Shown: one piece after another, positions 33,522-42,734 of the stretch
Layout of the letters: the number at the start of each line of letters is the position of its first letter
Position numbering within the stretch: the stretch's first letter is position 1
Assembly (NCBI RefSeq): GCF_000179235.2
Contig: NZ_CP039373.1
Location: 2,576,554-2,640,553 of the forward strand
DNA: 64,000 nt
Reading direction: 5' to 3'
Origin: Synechococcus sp. CB0101
Lineage (GTDB): Bacteria > Cyanobacteriota > Cyanobacteriia > PCC-6307 > Cyanobiaceae
Position numbers and translations under genes: made by a program
The notes under the pieces: model-generated
What the model saw: the letters and a program-made list of their open reading frames with translations, nothing else
Told to the model about the DNA's origin: nothing
The model's database searches: none

Positions 33522-34922
33522 ATGAACGACCTTCTGCCCGCGCTCTGGACTCCCGAGAGGCTGCTCGGACTGGCTTGGCTGGCCCTGGCCGGTTCCGTTC
33601 TCACCCTGATCCTGGCCGCTGGGCGCCGCATCGGCCGGCGGCTGAACCTGCGGCTCTGGGGTGTTCCAGAAGCCTTGGTGGCGGGGCTGATCGGCCTGCT
33701 GGTGGCACCCAGCGGAGCACTGCCCCTGTTGCCGCCTCACCTGATGGAGCTCTGGGGCGAGCTACCGCTCGTGCTGCTCACCCTGGTGTTTGGGTCGCTG
33801 ATGCTGGGCAAACCCTTGCCTCAACTGGGCGGGCTCTGGCGCCCCGTGGGGGGGCAGGTGTCGCTGGCACTCGTTCTCGCCTTTGGCCAGTACGTGGTGG
33901 GAGGCCTGGCGGTACTGCTGGTATTGCAGCCATGGCTGGGGGTGAGCCCGGTGATGGCCTGCCTGATCGAAGTGGCCTACGAAGGCGGTCATGGCTCCGC
34001 AGCCGCGATGGGTCCGAGCTATGCGGCCCTCGGCTTTCCAGGCGGCCAGGATCTGGGCCTAGCCATGGCCACCGTGGGGCTACTCAGCTCCACCCTGGTG
34101 GGGGGCGTGGTGGTGGTGATCGGTCGTCAACGGGGCTGGCTCCTGGCCCAGGGGACCCCCACACCCAGCACTGCCGCAGTGCAGCCCACCGCTGCATCCG
34201 CAGCACCCGAGCGCCCCGCCTGGGCGGACTGGGCCGTGAACCTTGCCCTGGCGGGCTGCGCTGTGCTGATCGGCGTGGTGCTGCTGCAGCTGCTGCGCCT
34301 GGGCACCGATGCCATCGGCGGTGGTGTGGCCGAGGTGGGGCGCGCCCTACCGGTGTTCCCACTGGCGATCATCGGCTCGCTGTTGATGCGCTGGCTGCTG
34401 GAGCGCACTGGCCGCAGCCACTGGGCGTCGGCTCCGATCCAGAGCGAAATCGGCACCCTCTCCGCGGATCTGCTGATCACCTCGGCCACCGCCTGCCTGA
34501 ACCTGGCCCTGCTGGCCGCGGATTGGCTACCGCTCACGGTGCTGGCCGTGGCGGGGCTCACCTGGAACTTGGCGGTCACCCTGCTGCTGGCGCCCCGGGT
34601 GCTGCCGGCCGATTGGTTCGAGCGGGCTGTGCTGGAGTTCGGCCAGGCCACAGGCGTGGCCGCTTCGGGCCTGCTGCTGCTGCGCATGGCCGATCCCGAC
34701 GACCACAGTGCGGCGCTGCCGGCCTTTTCGCTCAAGCAATTGCTGCTGCAGCCCTTTTTGGCGGGCGGGGTGGTCACGGTGGTGGCCCCATTGGCCGTGG
34801 CCAGCTGGGGGCTGCCCACCTGGACCGCCTTCTGCCTGGGTCTGGTGCTGTTCGCCGGAGGCGCGGGCCTGCTGCTGGCCCAGGCCGGACGCAACACTGA
34901 ACCATCTGCCGCCCACCCATGA
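33522..34922 (+). CDS. GltS-like sodium/glutamate symporter, copy A
   Basis: This is a roughly 466-aa membrane protein with two inverted structural halves. The N-half re-entrant motif EVAYEGGHGSAAAMGPSY and the C-half LEFGQATGVAASGLLLLRMA match the ESS/GltS family (Na+-coupled glutamate import). It shares its stop with the start of copy B (ATGA overlap). It begins AGGGGGCTGCC upstream of ATG 33522. Confidence 0.88.
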   Translation: MNDLLPALWTPERLLGLAWLALAGSVLTLILAAGRRIGRRLNLRLWGVPEALVAGLIGLLVAPSGALPLLPPHLMELWGELPLVLLTLVFGSLMLGKPLPQLGGLWRPVGGQVSLALVLAFGQYVVGGLAVLLVLQPWLGVSPVMACLIEVAYEGGHGSAAAMGPSYAALGFPGGQDLGLAMATVGLLSSTLVGGVVVVIGRQRGWLLAQGTPTPSTAAVQPTAASAAPERPAWADWAVNLALAGCAVLIGVVLLQLLRLGTDAIGGGVAEVGRALPVFPLAIIGSLLMRWLLERTGRSHWASAPIQSEIGTLSADLLITSATACLNLALLAADWLPLTVLAVAGLTWNLAVTLLLAPRVLPADWFERAVLEFGQATGVAASGLLLLRMADPDDHSAALPAFSLKQLLLQPFLAGGVVTVVAPLAVASWGLPTWTAFCLGLVLFAGGAGLLLAQAGRNTEPSAAHP

Positions 34923-36322
34923 AGCTGTTTGACGTGCTGGTGGCCTTTGCGGGCCTGAGCCTGCTGCTGCTGGCCGGGATCACCCTGCGCCGCAAGCTGC
35001 GCTGGCTGCGGCAGCTCGGCATCCCCGAAGCGCTGGTGGCCGGATTGCTGGGGCTGCTGATCGGTCCCTTTGGCCCGCTGCGGATCTTCCCGGAGCAGGT
35101 CTACACGGTGTGGGCCCAAACCCCGGGCGTGCTGATCTCACTGGTGTTCGCCACCTTGTTTCTGGGCCAACGCCTGCCCAGCCCGCGGCAGTTGTGGCAG
35201 CGGGCAGCCGGCCAAACCGCCTTCGGCATGACGCTCGGATTTGGTCAATACCTGGTGGGTGCCCTACTGGTGTGGCTCGTGCTGCAACCGCTGTTCGGAA
35301 CCAACCCATTGATGGCCTGCCTGATTGAGGTGGGTTTCGAAGGCGGCCATGGCACCGCCGCCGGCATGGGCGACACCTTTGCCGATCTGGGCCTGGCCTC
35401 CGGCGAAGCCCTCGGTCTGGCCATGGCCACGGTGGGCGTGGTGAGTGCTGTGCTGATCGGCAGCACCTTGGTGGTCATCGGCCGCGGCCGCTCCTGGCTC
35501 AGCGCCGAGGAGAGCCAGCCCTCGGCAGGCTCTCTGCTGCAACGGGCCGCCCACAGCGATCCGATGTCAGCGGAAGCCAAGCTGGCGCAAGAAGAGGCAG
35601 CCGGCCTGAGCGATCCAACGGCATCTGCCTCCGTCACCATCGATGGGCTCACGGTGAACCTGGCCCTGGCGGGCGCCGCTGTTGGCCTGGGCGTCCTGCT
35701 CAAGGAGGGCATCACCCGCCTCGGAGGCGTGCTCGGTGGGGCCGCCACCGCCGACCTGCTGAATGCCATCCCCGTCTTTCCCCTCGCGATGTTGGGAGGT
35801 CTGATGGTGCAGCTGCTGTTGCAGTGGCGCCGACACAACGATCTGGCCTCGCCGGTGGTGCAAGCCAGCGTGGGCTCCTTGGCGATGGACGTGTTGATCA
35901 CGGCGGCCATGGCCAGCCTCAACCTGCCGATGCTGGAGGACAACTGGCTGCCCTTCCTGCTGCTGGCGCTGGCCGGTCTGGCCTGGAACGTGGCGGCCTT
36001 CCTGCTGCTGGCGCGCCGCTTCTTTCGCGATCACTGGTTCGAGCGAGCGATCGCGGATTTCGGCCAGGGCACCGGCGTCACCGCCACGGGCCTGCTACTG
36101 CTGCGCATGGCGGATCCGATGGGCCGCAGCCGGGCCATGGAGAGCTTCTCGTTCAAACAGTTGGTGTTTGAACCGTTCCTCGGCGGCGGCCTGATCACCG
36201 CCCTTGCGCCGATCGCGCTGGCCAGCTGGGGCCTACCCCGCTTCAACGCCGTGGCGTTGCTGCTCACCGTTGCATCGATCGCCTTTGGCCTGTGGATCGG
36301 GCGCCGCGCCCAGCAGACCTAA
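34919..36322 (+). CDS. GltS-like sodium/glutamate symporter, copy B
   Basis: This is a 467-aa paralogue of copy A, co-linear over its whole length. It has EVGFEGGHGTAAGMGDTF in the N-half and DFGQGTGVTATGLLLLRMA in the C-half. The middle loop (about residues 195-235) is longer and charged. Coupled translation with a full-length homologue suggests that the two form a heterodimer or serve related substrates; this is inference. Confidence 0.88.
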   Translation: MKLFDVLVAFAGLSLLLLAGITLRRKLRWLRQLGIPEALVAGLLGLLIGPFGPLRIFPEQVYTVWAQTPGVLISLVFATLFLGQRLPSPRQLWQRAAGQTAFGMTLGFGQYLVGALLVWLVLQPLFGTNPLMACLIEVGFEGGHGTAAGMGDTFADLGLASGEALGLAMATVGVVSAVLIGSTLVVIGRGRSWLSAEESQPSAGSLLQRAAHSDPMSAEAKLAQEEAAGLSDPTASASVTIDGLTVNLALAGAAVGLGVLLKEGITRLGGVLGGAATADLLNAIPVFPLAMLGGLMVQLLLQWRRHNDLASPVVQASVGSLAMDVLITAAMASLNLPMLEDNWLPFLLLALAGLAWNVAAFLLLARRFFRDHWFERAIADFGQGTGVTATGLLLLRMADPMGRSRAMESFSFKQLVFEPFLGGGLITALAPIALASWGLPRFNAVALLLTVASIAFGLWIGRRAQQT

Positions 36323-36325
36323 CGC

Positions 36326-36997
36326 TTAGTGGCCGTAGAGCAGGGTGCGGAACTGATGCCGCACCTGCTCCATCTGCTCGGCACTGAGCAGGGGCGGTTC
36401 GCCGATGGTTCGAGCCTGCAGGTAGATGCGAGCGAGGGTTTCCACCTCCACCGCCAGAGCCAGGGCCCGATCGAGGTTGGGACCCACCACCACCTGGCCG
36501 TGCTGGGCCATCAGGCAGGCGAGACGCCCCTGCAATGCTTCCACCACCCCATCGGAGAGCTCCTGGGTGCCGAAGGTGGCGTAGGGAGCGCAGCGAATGT
36601 CGTGGCCGCCGGCCACCGCAATCATGTAGTGAAAGGGTGGAATGCCGCGACCGTGACAAGCCAGGGCCGTGGCGTGGATCGAGTGGCAGTGCAGCACGGC
36701 CTGCACCTCCGGCCGGTTGGCGAGCACATCCGCATGCAGCCGCCATTCCGAAGAGGGGCGCCGCTGGGGCCGGCCCGGCTCGGCGGGGTGCAGCGGTTTC
36801 CCCGCCAGATCCAGCGCTACCAGATCGCTGGGCTGCATCAGCTCATAGGGCAATGAGCTGGGGGTGATCAGCATTCCGCCGGGAATGCGCACTGAAAGAT
36901 TGCCGGAGGTGCCCTGGTTGATGCCGCTCGCCTGCATGCGGCGCGCCACAGTCACCAGCTGCTCGCGCAGGTCCTGTTCGCTCATGGAGGTCAGCAT
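36326..36997 (-). CDS. Class II aldolase/adducin family protein (MtnB- or DrdA/Ald2-like)
   Basis: This is a 223-aa protein. The N-half has GINQGTSGNLSVRIPGGML, then HCHSIHATALACHG with zinc-binding His, the Glu-bearing SSEWRLHADV and a later AQHGQVVVGPNL His. This is a zinc aldolase/dehydratase. It overlaps the stop of mtnA, so it probably uses a sugar phosphate made by MtnA: either dehydration in methionine salvage (MtnB) or aldol cleavage in the 5-deoxyribose/DHAP shunt. No mtnC/D or kinase is visible here. Starts at 36997 or 36984. Confidence 0.8.
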   Translation of the reverse strand: MLTSMSEQDLREQLVTVARRMQASGINQGTSGNLSVRIPGGMLITPSSLPYELMQPSDLVALDLAGKPLHPAEPGRPQRRPSSEWRLHADVLANRPEVQAVLHCHSIHATALACHGRGIPPFHYMIAVAGGHDIRCAPYATFGTQELSDGVVEALQGRLACLMAQHGQVVVGPNLDRALALAVEVETLARIYLQARTIGEPPLLSAEQMEQVRHQFRTLLYGH

Positions 36998-38103
36998 CAG
37001 GCGTAGAGGTTGCGCAAGCCGGCTTCGCTGGCGGGCGCCACACCGCGTTCGGTGATCAGCGCCGTCACCAGCCGGGCCGGGGTCACGTCGAAGGCGGGAT
37101 TGAAGCCTTCGCTGCCATCAGGGGTGAGTTGCACGGTGGCCAACTGGCCGGCAGCCGGGCCGTCGTCAACGCGACCCTGGATGTGGGTCACCTCCCGGGC
37201 ACTGCGCGCTTCGATCGGAATTTCAGCCACGCCGTCGTCGATGGTCCAGTCGATGGTGGAGGCGGGCAGGGCCACATAGAAGGGCACGCCGTTGTCGTGG
37301 GCGGCGAGGGCCTTCAGATAGGTGCCGATCTTGTTGCACACATCACCGCGGCGGGTGGTGCGATCGGTGCCCACGATCACCGCATCCACCTGGCCGTGCT
37401 GCATCAGGTGGCCGCCGGCGTTATCCACAATCACGGTGTGGGGCACACCCTCGCGGCCCAGCTCATAGGCGGTGAGCGAAGCCCCCTGGTTGCGAGGGCG
37501 GGTTTCATCCACCCACACATGGATGTTGAGTCCAGCGCGGTGGGCCTTGTAGATCGGCGCCAAGGCCGTGCCCCAATCCACCGTGGCCAGCCAGCCGGCG
37601 TTGCAGTGGGTCAACACATTGAAGGGCTGCCCCTGGCGCTCGGCGGGCCGAGCCGCTGCCAGCTGCTGGAAGATCGCCAGGCCGTGCTCGCCGATGGCCT
37701 CGCACATGGCCACGTCTTCATCGGCGATGGCCGCCGCTTCCGCCTTCGCCACCTCAGCCCGCTCAGCCGGGGGCAGCGGCGTCACGCGATCGCGCACCCG
37801 CTCCAGGGCCCAGCGCAGGTTCACCGCCGTGGGGCGAGTGGCATTGAGCTGCTCGAACGCAGCAGCGAGTGCGGCATCACTCGAATCCGCCTGCAGCGCC
37901 AACATCAGCCCATAGGCGCCGGTCACGCCGATCAGGGGCGCGCCGCGCACCACCATTGTGCGAATCGCCTCAGCCGCCTCGTCGCAACTGCGCAGCGTGC
38001 GCGTGGTGAAGTGATGCGGCAGCTGGATCTGATCGATCACCCCGATCGAGCGGCCATCGGGCTCCAACCAGATGGTGCGCCAGGCCTTGCCGTCGATCTT
38101 CAT
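36997..38103 (-). CDS. mtnA: S-methyl-5-thioribose-1-phosphate isomerase
   Basis: MtnA isomerises methylthioribose-1-phosphate, and also 5-deoxyribose-1-phosphate, to the ribulose form. This 368-aa protein has [35 protein letters not shown] with the catalytic Cys, [16 protein letters not shown], and [20 protein letters not shown] with the catalytic Asp. It was started at 38103 ([13 protein letters not shown]). It is head of the two-gene unit with the aldolase and divergent from the phosphoesterase gene. Confidence 0.95.
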   Translation of the reverse strand: MKIDGKAWRTIWLEPDGRSIGVIDQIQLPHHFTTRTLRSCDEAAEAIRTMVVRGAPLIGVTGAYGLMLALQADSSDAALAAAFEQLNATRPTAVNLRWALERVRDRVTPLPPAERAEVAKAEAAAIADEDVAMCEAIGEHGLAIFQQLAAARPAERQGQPFNVLTHCNAGWLATVDWGTALAPIYKAHRAGLNIHVWVDETRPRNQGASLTAYELGREGVPHTVIVDNAGGHLMQHGQVDAVIVGTDRTTRRGDVCNKIGTYLKALAAHDNGVPFYVALPASTIDWTIDDGVAEIPIEARSAREVTHIQGRVDDGPAAGQLATVQLTPDGSEGFNPAFDVTPARLVTALITERGVAPASEAGLRNLYA

Positions 38104-38167
38104 GGGGTGCGTTGCCGTGGCGAATGCTCCATGCTGCCCGTCGACCGCTCCAGCCACCCCAGAACCC

Positions 38168-39187
38168 ATGCCCCTGCGTCGCCGCCAGCTGCTCCAGCTC
38201 GCCGCCGCCGGCGCAGGCAGCGGTGCCTGGTGGCTGCTCGGGCAACAGCAGCAGCCGGCCACGGCGGCCCCGAGCAGCACCCCTGATCTGCGCATCGGCC
38301 TGATCAGCGACCTCAACAGCAGCTACGGCTCCACCACCTACATCCCCCAGGTGAGCCAGGGCCTCCAGCAGCTCCTCAGCCGCAAACCAGCCCTGGTGGT
38401 CTGCGCCGGCGACATGGTGGCCGGTCAGAAACGGGGCCTGAGCGCCGGTCAGCTGGATGCCATGTGGGAGAGCTTTGCTCGCACCGTGCTGGCACCGATC
38501 CGCCAGGCCGGCCTGCCCTTCCTGCCCGCCGTGGGCAACCACGACGGCTCCCCCGGTTTTGAAGCCGATCGGGCGGCCGTGCGCCGCTTTTGGACGCCGC
38601 GGCGCCAGGCCCTTGGCCTGCGCTTCATGGATGCGGGCGATTTCCCCTTCCACTACAGCGCCCTGCAGAACGATGTGTTCTGGCTGGTGTGGGATGCCAG
38701 CTCCGGGCGCATCCCCGCCAGCCAGCTCAGCTGGGCGCGTCAACAGCTAGCCAGCCCTGAAGCGCGCCAGGCACGGCTACGGCTGGTGGTGGGGCACCTG
38801 CCCCTCGTGGGCGTGAGCCAGGGGCGCGATCGCGCCGGTGAAACCCTCGATCAGGCTGCCGCCGTGCAAAGCCTGCTGGAGCAGGGCCGCGTGCAGGCCT
38901 ACATCAGCGGCCACCAGCACGCCTGGTTCCCCGCACGCCGCGGCCAGCTGGATCTGATTCATCTGGGGGCGATGGGCAGCGGCCCCAGACGGCTCCTCCA
39001 GGGAGCCATCCCTCCCCAGCAGACCTACACGACCCTCGACATCAACTGGCAGGACAACTCCCTCCTGGAGACCACCTATGCGGTGGCCAGCGGCCAACCC
39101 GTGGCCTGGAGCCGCCTACCCGCCACCTTGATGGGCCGCGCCGGCGGCCTCAACCGCAACGTTCAGGCGCGATCAATCCGCCGGTAG
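38168..39187 (+). CDS. Exported metallophosphoesterase (calcineurin-like)
   Basis: This is a 339-aa protein. An N-terminal [20 protein letters not shown] looks like a Tat-type signal. It is followed by the dinuclear metal phosphoesterase motifs [35 protein letters not shown] and SGHQHAW. It is likely a periplasmic phosphodiesterase or phosphatase; substrate unknown. It overlaps the convergent DUF1543 gene by 25 bases. Confidence 0.85.
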   Translation: MPLRRRQLLQLAAAGAGSGAWWLLGQQQQPATAAPSSTPDLRIGLISDLNSSYGSTTYIPQVSQGLQQLLSRKPALVVCAGDMVAGQKRGLSAGQLDAMWESFARTVLAPIRQAGLPFLPAVGNHDGSPGFEADRAAVRRFWTPRRQALGLRFMDAGDFPFHYSALQNDVFWLVWDASSGRIPASQLSWARQQLASPEARQARLRLVVGHLPLVGVSQGRDRAGETLDQAAAVQSLLEQGRVQAYISGHQHAWFPARRGQLDLIHLGAMGSGPRRLLQGAIPPQQTYTTLDINWQDNSLLETTYAVASGQPVAWSRLPATLMGRAGGLNRNVQARSIRR

Positions 39188-39714
39188 CCGAACCAATCCG
39201 GCACCTGGGGCTGGCTCAACCCCTCGGGATGGGGATCGAGCTGCAGATGCCAGCGCTCACCACCGAGCAACTCCAGCTGCTCGATCGCCAGGCAGTCGTC
39301 CACGGCGCAGAGATCATCCTTGTGCTGCTGCAGCGCGCCTGACAGCCACTGCCGCTTTGCCGCAGCCTTGGCCGCCTGAGGCGAGCGCGCCACCACCAGC
39401 CCGAAGTGGTGCAACTCCGCCAGGGAATCAGGGCGGTAGGCGCCCAGGTTCACAAACCAGAGCCGCTCGGGCCGGGGCGCGGCCGGCTCGCGCACGAGGC
39501 TCACCGCCCAACCATCGATCGCCCGCACCGCCATGTAGCTGTCCAGGTGCAGGCCCTCACGCCTCCCGAACCACTGCCGCCGCAGCTCGGGGAGGGTGTC
39601 ATCGATGGAAGCCCCCACCACAAAGCGCACATCGTGCAGCTCGATATGACTGGTGGCGGTGCGCCCCCCCAGCACCACCAAAAACAACTGCGCGTGGTCA
39701 GCCAAGAGCTCCAT
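39163..39714 (-). CDS. DUF1543 domain protein
   Basis: This is a 183-aa soluble protein. LFLVVLGGRTATSHIELHDV and VVGASIDDTLPELRRQWFG followed by LHLDSYMAVRAIDGW match the DUF1543 family. A second half (VARSPQAAKAAAKRQW ... IEQLELLGGERWHLQLDP) repeats the pattern. Function unknown. Starts at 39714 or 39723 fit. It is divergent from the amine oxidase. Confidence 0.82.
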   Translation of the reverse strand: MELLADHAQLFLVVLGGRTATSHIELHDVRFVVGASIDDTLPELRRQWFGRREGLHLDSYMAVRAIDGWAVSLVREPAAPRPERLWFVNLGAYRPDSLAELHHFGLVVARSPQAAKAAAKRQWLSGALQQHKDDLCAVDDCLAIEQLELLGGERWHLQLDPHPEGLSQPQVPDWFGYRRIDRA

Positions 39715-39750
39715 GGTCAGCATTCCAACAGCTGTGAGAACGCTGGCGCG

Positions 39751-41169
39751 ATGAACGATGCCGTCGATGTGGTGGTGGTGGGTGCCGGACTCTCCGGGTT
39801 GATCGCCGCTCGCCGCTTGATCGAACAAGGACAGCGGGTGCGCGTGCTGGAGGCGCGGCCACGGGTGGGGGGCCGCATGGTGAGCCAGACCCTCAGCGAC
39901 GGCAGCGTGGTGGATCTGGGAGGCCAGTGGGGAGGCAACACGCACCACCGCTTCGCGGCGCTACTGCAGGAACTCGGGCTGAATCGCTACCCGAGTTACT
40001 ACGCAGGCGACGGCATCTTCTGTTGGCAAAGCAAGCGCATCAAGGCCCCACTGGCGGAGCGTTTTGAGGACAGCCTGGTGTTCTTTGAGCCTGGGGCCCT
40101 CGACCTGGATGCGAAGGAGCTGGAGGCAACCCGCGCACTGCAGCGGGCCTTCACCGCCCTCGTCGCCCAGATCAACCCACGCCAGCCCTGGCTCACCCCC
40201 GATGCCGAACGGCTGGATCGGCTCACCGTGAGGGCATGGGCTGCCCAGCAGACCAACCTGCCCCTGGCCCATCTCCCCCTCGACTGGCTCTGCCGAGTGG
40301 GGGGATCGGGCGGCTTTGAACCCTGGGAAGCCTCAATCCTGCACCTCGCCTGGACCCAGGCGGTGGCACCGCAGACCGAGACTCCGGAAGCCTGGCTGGT
40401 GCAGGGAGGGGCAGGAGCGGTGAGCCTGCAGCTCGCGGCGGACCTTCGGGCCCGCAGCCCGGAGGCCCTCATGCTGGAAGCCCCGGTGCTGGCCATTCAG
40501 CAAAACGAGGCCATGGCAACCGTGATGGCCGAGGGGCTCGAACCGCTGCAGGCCCGTGCGGTGATCGTGGCGGTGCCACCACCGCAGCGGCAAGCGATCC
40601 GCTTTGAACCGCCCTTGCCCCCGGCACATCAAGCCCTGCTGCAACGCACAGCCATGGGCGGCATGACCAAAATCCTCACGCGCTACAACAAGCCCTTCTG
40701 GCGTGAGCAGGGACTGAACGGTCTGGGGACCGGTGAACAGCCCTGGCTGGATCTCACCGCCGACAGCGGCCCCCCTGGCGAGCAACCGGCCGTGCTGGCC
40801 AGCTTTGTGGCAGGCGAGCGGGCCATCACCATGGCCGCACTGCCGGAGGCGGAACGGCGAGCGCTGATCCTCAAGGATCTGGTGAGCTATTGGGGCCCCG
40901 ACGCCGCAAGCCCCCTCGATCTGGTGGAACAAGCCTGGAATGGCGAAGCCTGGACCGGCGGTGCCTTCACCAGCTTTCCTGCACCAGGCAGCTGGACCAG
41001 CCATGCCCGCCTGGCTGCCGGCACCGAGGGTGGCCCGGCTCCCGCCAGCCATGGGCGGGTGTGCTGGGCCGGTACCGAGGTCTCCCCGCGCTGGCCTGGC
41101 TATTTCGAAGGCGCCATCGAGGCCGGGGAGCTGGCCGCGTCCACTGTTGCCCGACACCTGAGCCCATGA
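39751..41169 (+). CDS. FAD-dependent amine oxidase (MAO-like)
   Basis: This is a 472-aa flavoprotein. The N-terminal dinucleotide fold DVVVVGAGLSGLIAARRLIE is followed by LEARPRVGGRMVSQTL and GGQWGG. The C-terminal FAD motif is VCWAGTEVSPRWPGYFEGAI. This is the monoamine oxidase/flavin amine oxidoreductase layout. It overlaps by 4 bases the first of two methyltransferase genes, so the three probably modify the same small molecule. The substrate is unknown. Start ATG 39751 (MNDAVDVVVVG). Confidence 0.88.
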   Translation: MNDAVDVVVVGAGLSGLIAARRLIEQGQRVRVLEARPRVGGRMVSQTLSDGSVVDLGGQWGGNTHHRFAALLQELGLNRYPSYYAGDGIFCWQSKRIKAPLAERFEDSLVFFEPGALDLDAKELEATRALQRAFTALVAQINPRQPWLTPDAERLDRLTVRAWAAQQTNLPLAHLPLDWLCRVGGSGGFEPWEASILHLAWTQAVAPQTETPEAWLVQGGAGAVSLQLAADLRARSPEALMLEAPVLAIQQNEAMATVMAEGLEPLQARAVIVAVPPPQRQAIRFEPPLPPAHQALLQRTAMGGMTKILTRYNKPFWREQGLNGLGTGEQPWLDLTADSGPPGEQPAVLASFVAGERAITMAALPEAERRALILKDLVSYWGPDAASPLDLVEQAWNGEAWTGGAFTSFPAPGSWTSHARLAAGTEGGPAPASHGRVCWAGTEVSPRWPGYFEGAIEAGELAASTVARHLSP

Positions 41170-41999
41170 AGGATCGGCCCTACATCCATGGAACGAGTCG
41201 CCGCGAACAAGAGCGTCTGATTGATCAAGCAGAGCTGCTCTCCGAGCTACTGGCAGCGAACCTGGATTACCAGGCTGGCGACCAGATCCTCGAGATCGGC
41301 TGCGGTGTTGGTGCAGTGCTGGGGCAGATCGGCAAGAGCCACCCCGATGCCCAACTGCACGGGATCGACATCAGCCCCGACCAGATCGAGGCCGCGCGGC
41401 TGCACCTCAGCGGGCTGGGCCTGGATCAGGTGGAGCTTGCGGTGGGGGATGGCGCTGCGCTGCCTTGGGCATGCGCCTCGATGGATCGTGTGCGGTTGGT
41501 GTGGGTGGTGGAGCACCTCCAGGAGCCAGTGGCGGTGCTGCGTGAAGCCCTGCGGGTGCTGCGGCCAGGGGGCACGATTCACATCACCGAAACCGATTAC
41601 TCCAGCCTGCGCGTTTCCCCGCCGGATCCCGCGATCGAGGCGATGCTCAGCGCCTTCGTTGCCCACTTCAACCGCCATGGCCATGCCCACGCCGGCCCGG
41701 CGCTGGGCCCCTGGCTGGAGCTGGCCGGCTTCGATCAGGTGCGCAACACCATGGTGGGGATCCACCACTGGTGTCCCAGTCGGCGCAGCCACGTTGAAGG
41801 GTTTTGCCGCTATCTGCTCGCCTTCATCGAGCCGGAGCACTCCGCCCTGGTCGCGGCGGCGCCCAACCCCTCCGCCACAGCCCTGATCCAAACTGGCCTG
41901 GAGCGGTTCGCGCGGCTGGGAGAGCAACCCGAAGGAGCGATCAGCATCAGCATCTACCAAGCCCAAGGGATGAAGCCCACCGACCAACCAGCAGGCTGA
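41166..41999 (+). CDS. SAM-dependent methyltransferase 1
   Basis: This is a 277-aa class I methyltransferase. The SAM-binding motif I is ILEIGCGVGAVLGQIG, the acidic loop is LHGIDISPDQIEAARL, and EALRVLRPGGTIHITETD is the post-core motif. The shape is that of small-molecule (UbiE/sarcosine-like) methylases, but the acceptor cannot be told. Translationally coupled to the amine oxidase (ATGA); 5 bases precede methyltransferase 2. Confidence 0.85.
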   Translation: MKDRPYIHGTSRREQERLIDQAELLSELLAANLDYQAGDQILEIGCGVGAVLGQIGKSHPDAQLHGIDISPDQIEAARLHLSGLGLDQVELAVGDGAALPWACASMDRVRLVWVVEHLQEPVAVLREALRVLRPGGTIHITETDYSSLRVSPPDPAIEAMLSAFVAHFNRHGHAHAGPALGPWLELAGFDQVRNTMVGIHHWCPSRRSHVEGFCRYLLAFIEPEHSALVAAAPNPSATALIQTGLERFARLGEQPEGAISISIYQAQGMKPTDQPAG

Positions 42000-42004
42000 G
42001 CAGC

Positions 42005-42718
42005 ATGGATCTCTTCGCGCAGCAGTGGGCTTCCTATCGGGCTGTGGTGGAACACAACCTGATGGAGCATCAAGCGGTGGCGGCCACCACCGCCTCCACC
42101 CTGGAGAACTGGCTGGTCGCGCGTCCAGCTGATGCCCAACCGCCGCGGATGGTCGACCTCGGCTGCGGCGATCTGGCCCTGCTGGCACCCGTGCTGAAAC
42201 GCTTGCCTTTGGGCTCCTACACAGGCCTCGATCTCACAGCGGAGGTGCTGCCGCTGGCTCAGCAAGCACTCGGCACTGTGGCCTATCCCTGCCGCTGGCT
42301 GGAAGGAGATCTACTCCGTTGGGCGCGCGATGCAGCAGATGAGCAGGAGGAGCCGGTCGACATTTTTCACTCCGCCTTCGCCATCCACCACCTCAGCGAC
42401 CAGGAGAAACAGACACTGCTCCAGTGCTTGCGCACCAGGATCGCGCCGGGAGGACTGTTCATTTGGGTGGATGTGTTCCGAGAAGCCGGCGAAGCCCGGG
42501 ATGCCTACGTGAAGCGCTACCTGCAGCGCATCGCCAGCAGCTGGCCCCAGCTCTCAGCCCAGCAGCAAGAGCACGTGAGCAGCCACCTCGCTAGCTACGA
42601 CAACCCTGCGGATCGCGGCACGATTGAAACGATAGCCTCAGCTGCGGGATGGCAGTGGCGCTGGGCCTGGAACGGCGCGCACCGAGCCGAGGCGATGGCC
42701 GTGCTGACGCCGGCCTGA
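42005..42718 (+). CDS. SAM-dependent methyltransferase 2
   Basis: This is a 237-aa class I methyltransferase with motif I VDLGCGDLALLAPVL, TGLDLTAEVLPLAQQAL, and RIAPGGLFIWVDVFREAGEA. It is not closely similar to methyltransferase 1. It is third gene of the amine-oxidase unit and converges on sufS with a 16-base gap. Confidence 0.85.
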   Translation: MDLFAQQWASYRAVVEHNLMEHQAVAATTASTLENWLVARPADAQPPRMVDLGCGDLALLAPVLKRLPLGSYTGLDLTAEVLPLAQQALGTVAYPCRWLEGDLLRWARDAADEQEEPVDIFHSAFAIHHLSDQEKQTLLQCLRTRIAPGGLFIWVDVFREAGEARDAYVKRYLQRIASSWPQLSAQQQEHVSSHLASYDNPADRGTIETIASAAGWQWRWAWNGAHRAEAMAVLTPA

Positions 42719-42734
42719 GCCAAGGCGAACCCGC

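Noticed and set aside
31895-33631. A 578-aa open frame antisense to the S9 peptidase gene
   Set aside because: It is a high-GC shadow frame. The plus strand has a clear catalytic triad and family match; the antisense product has no recognisable domain.
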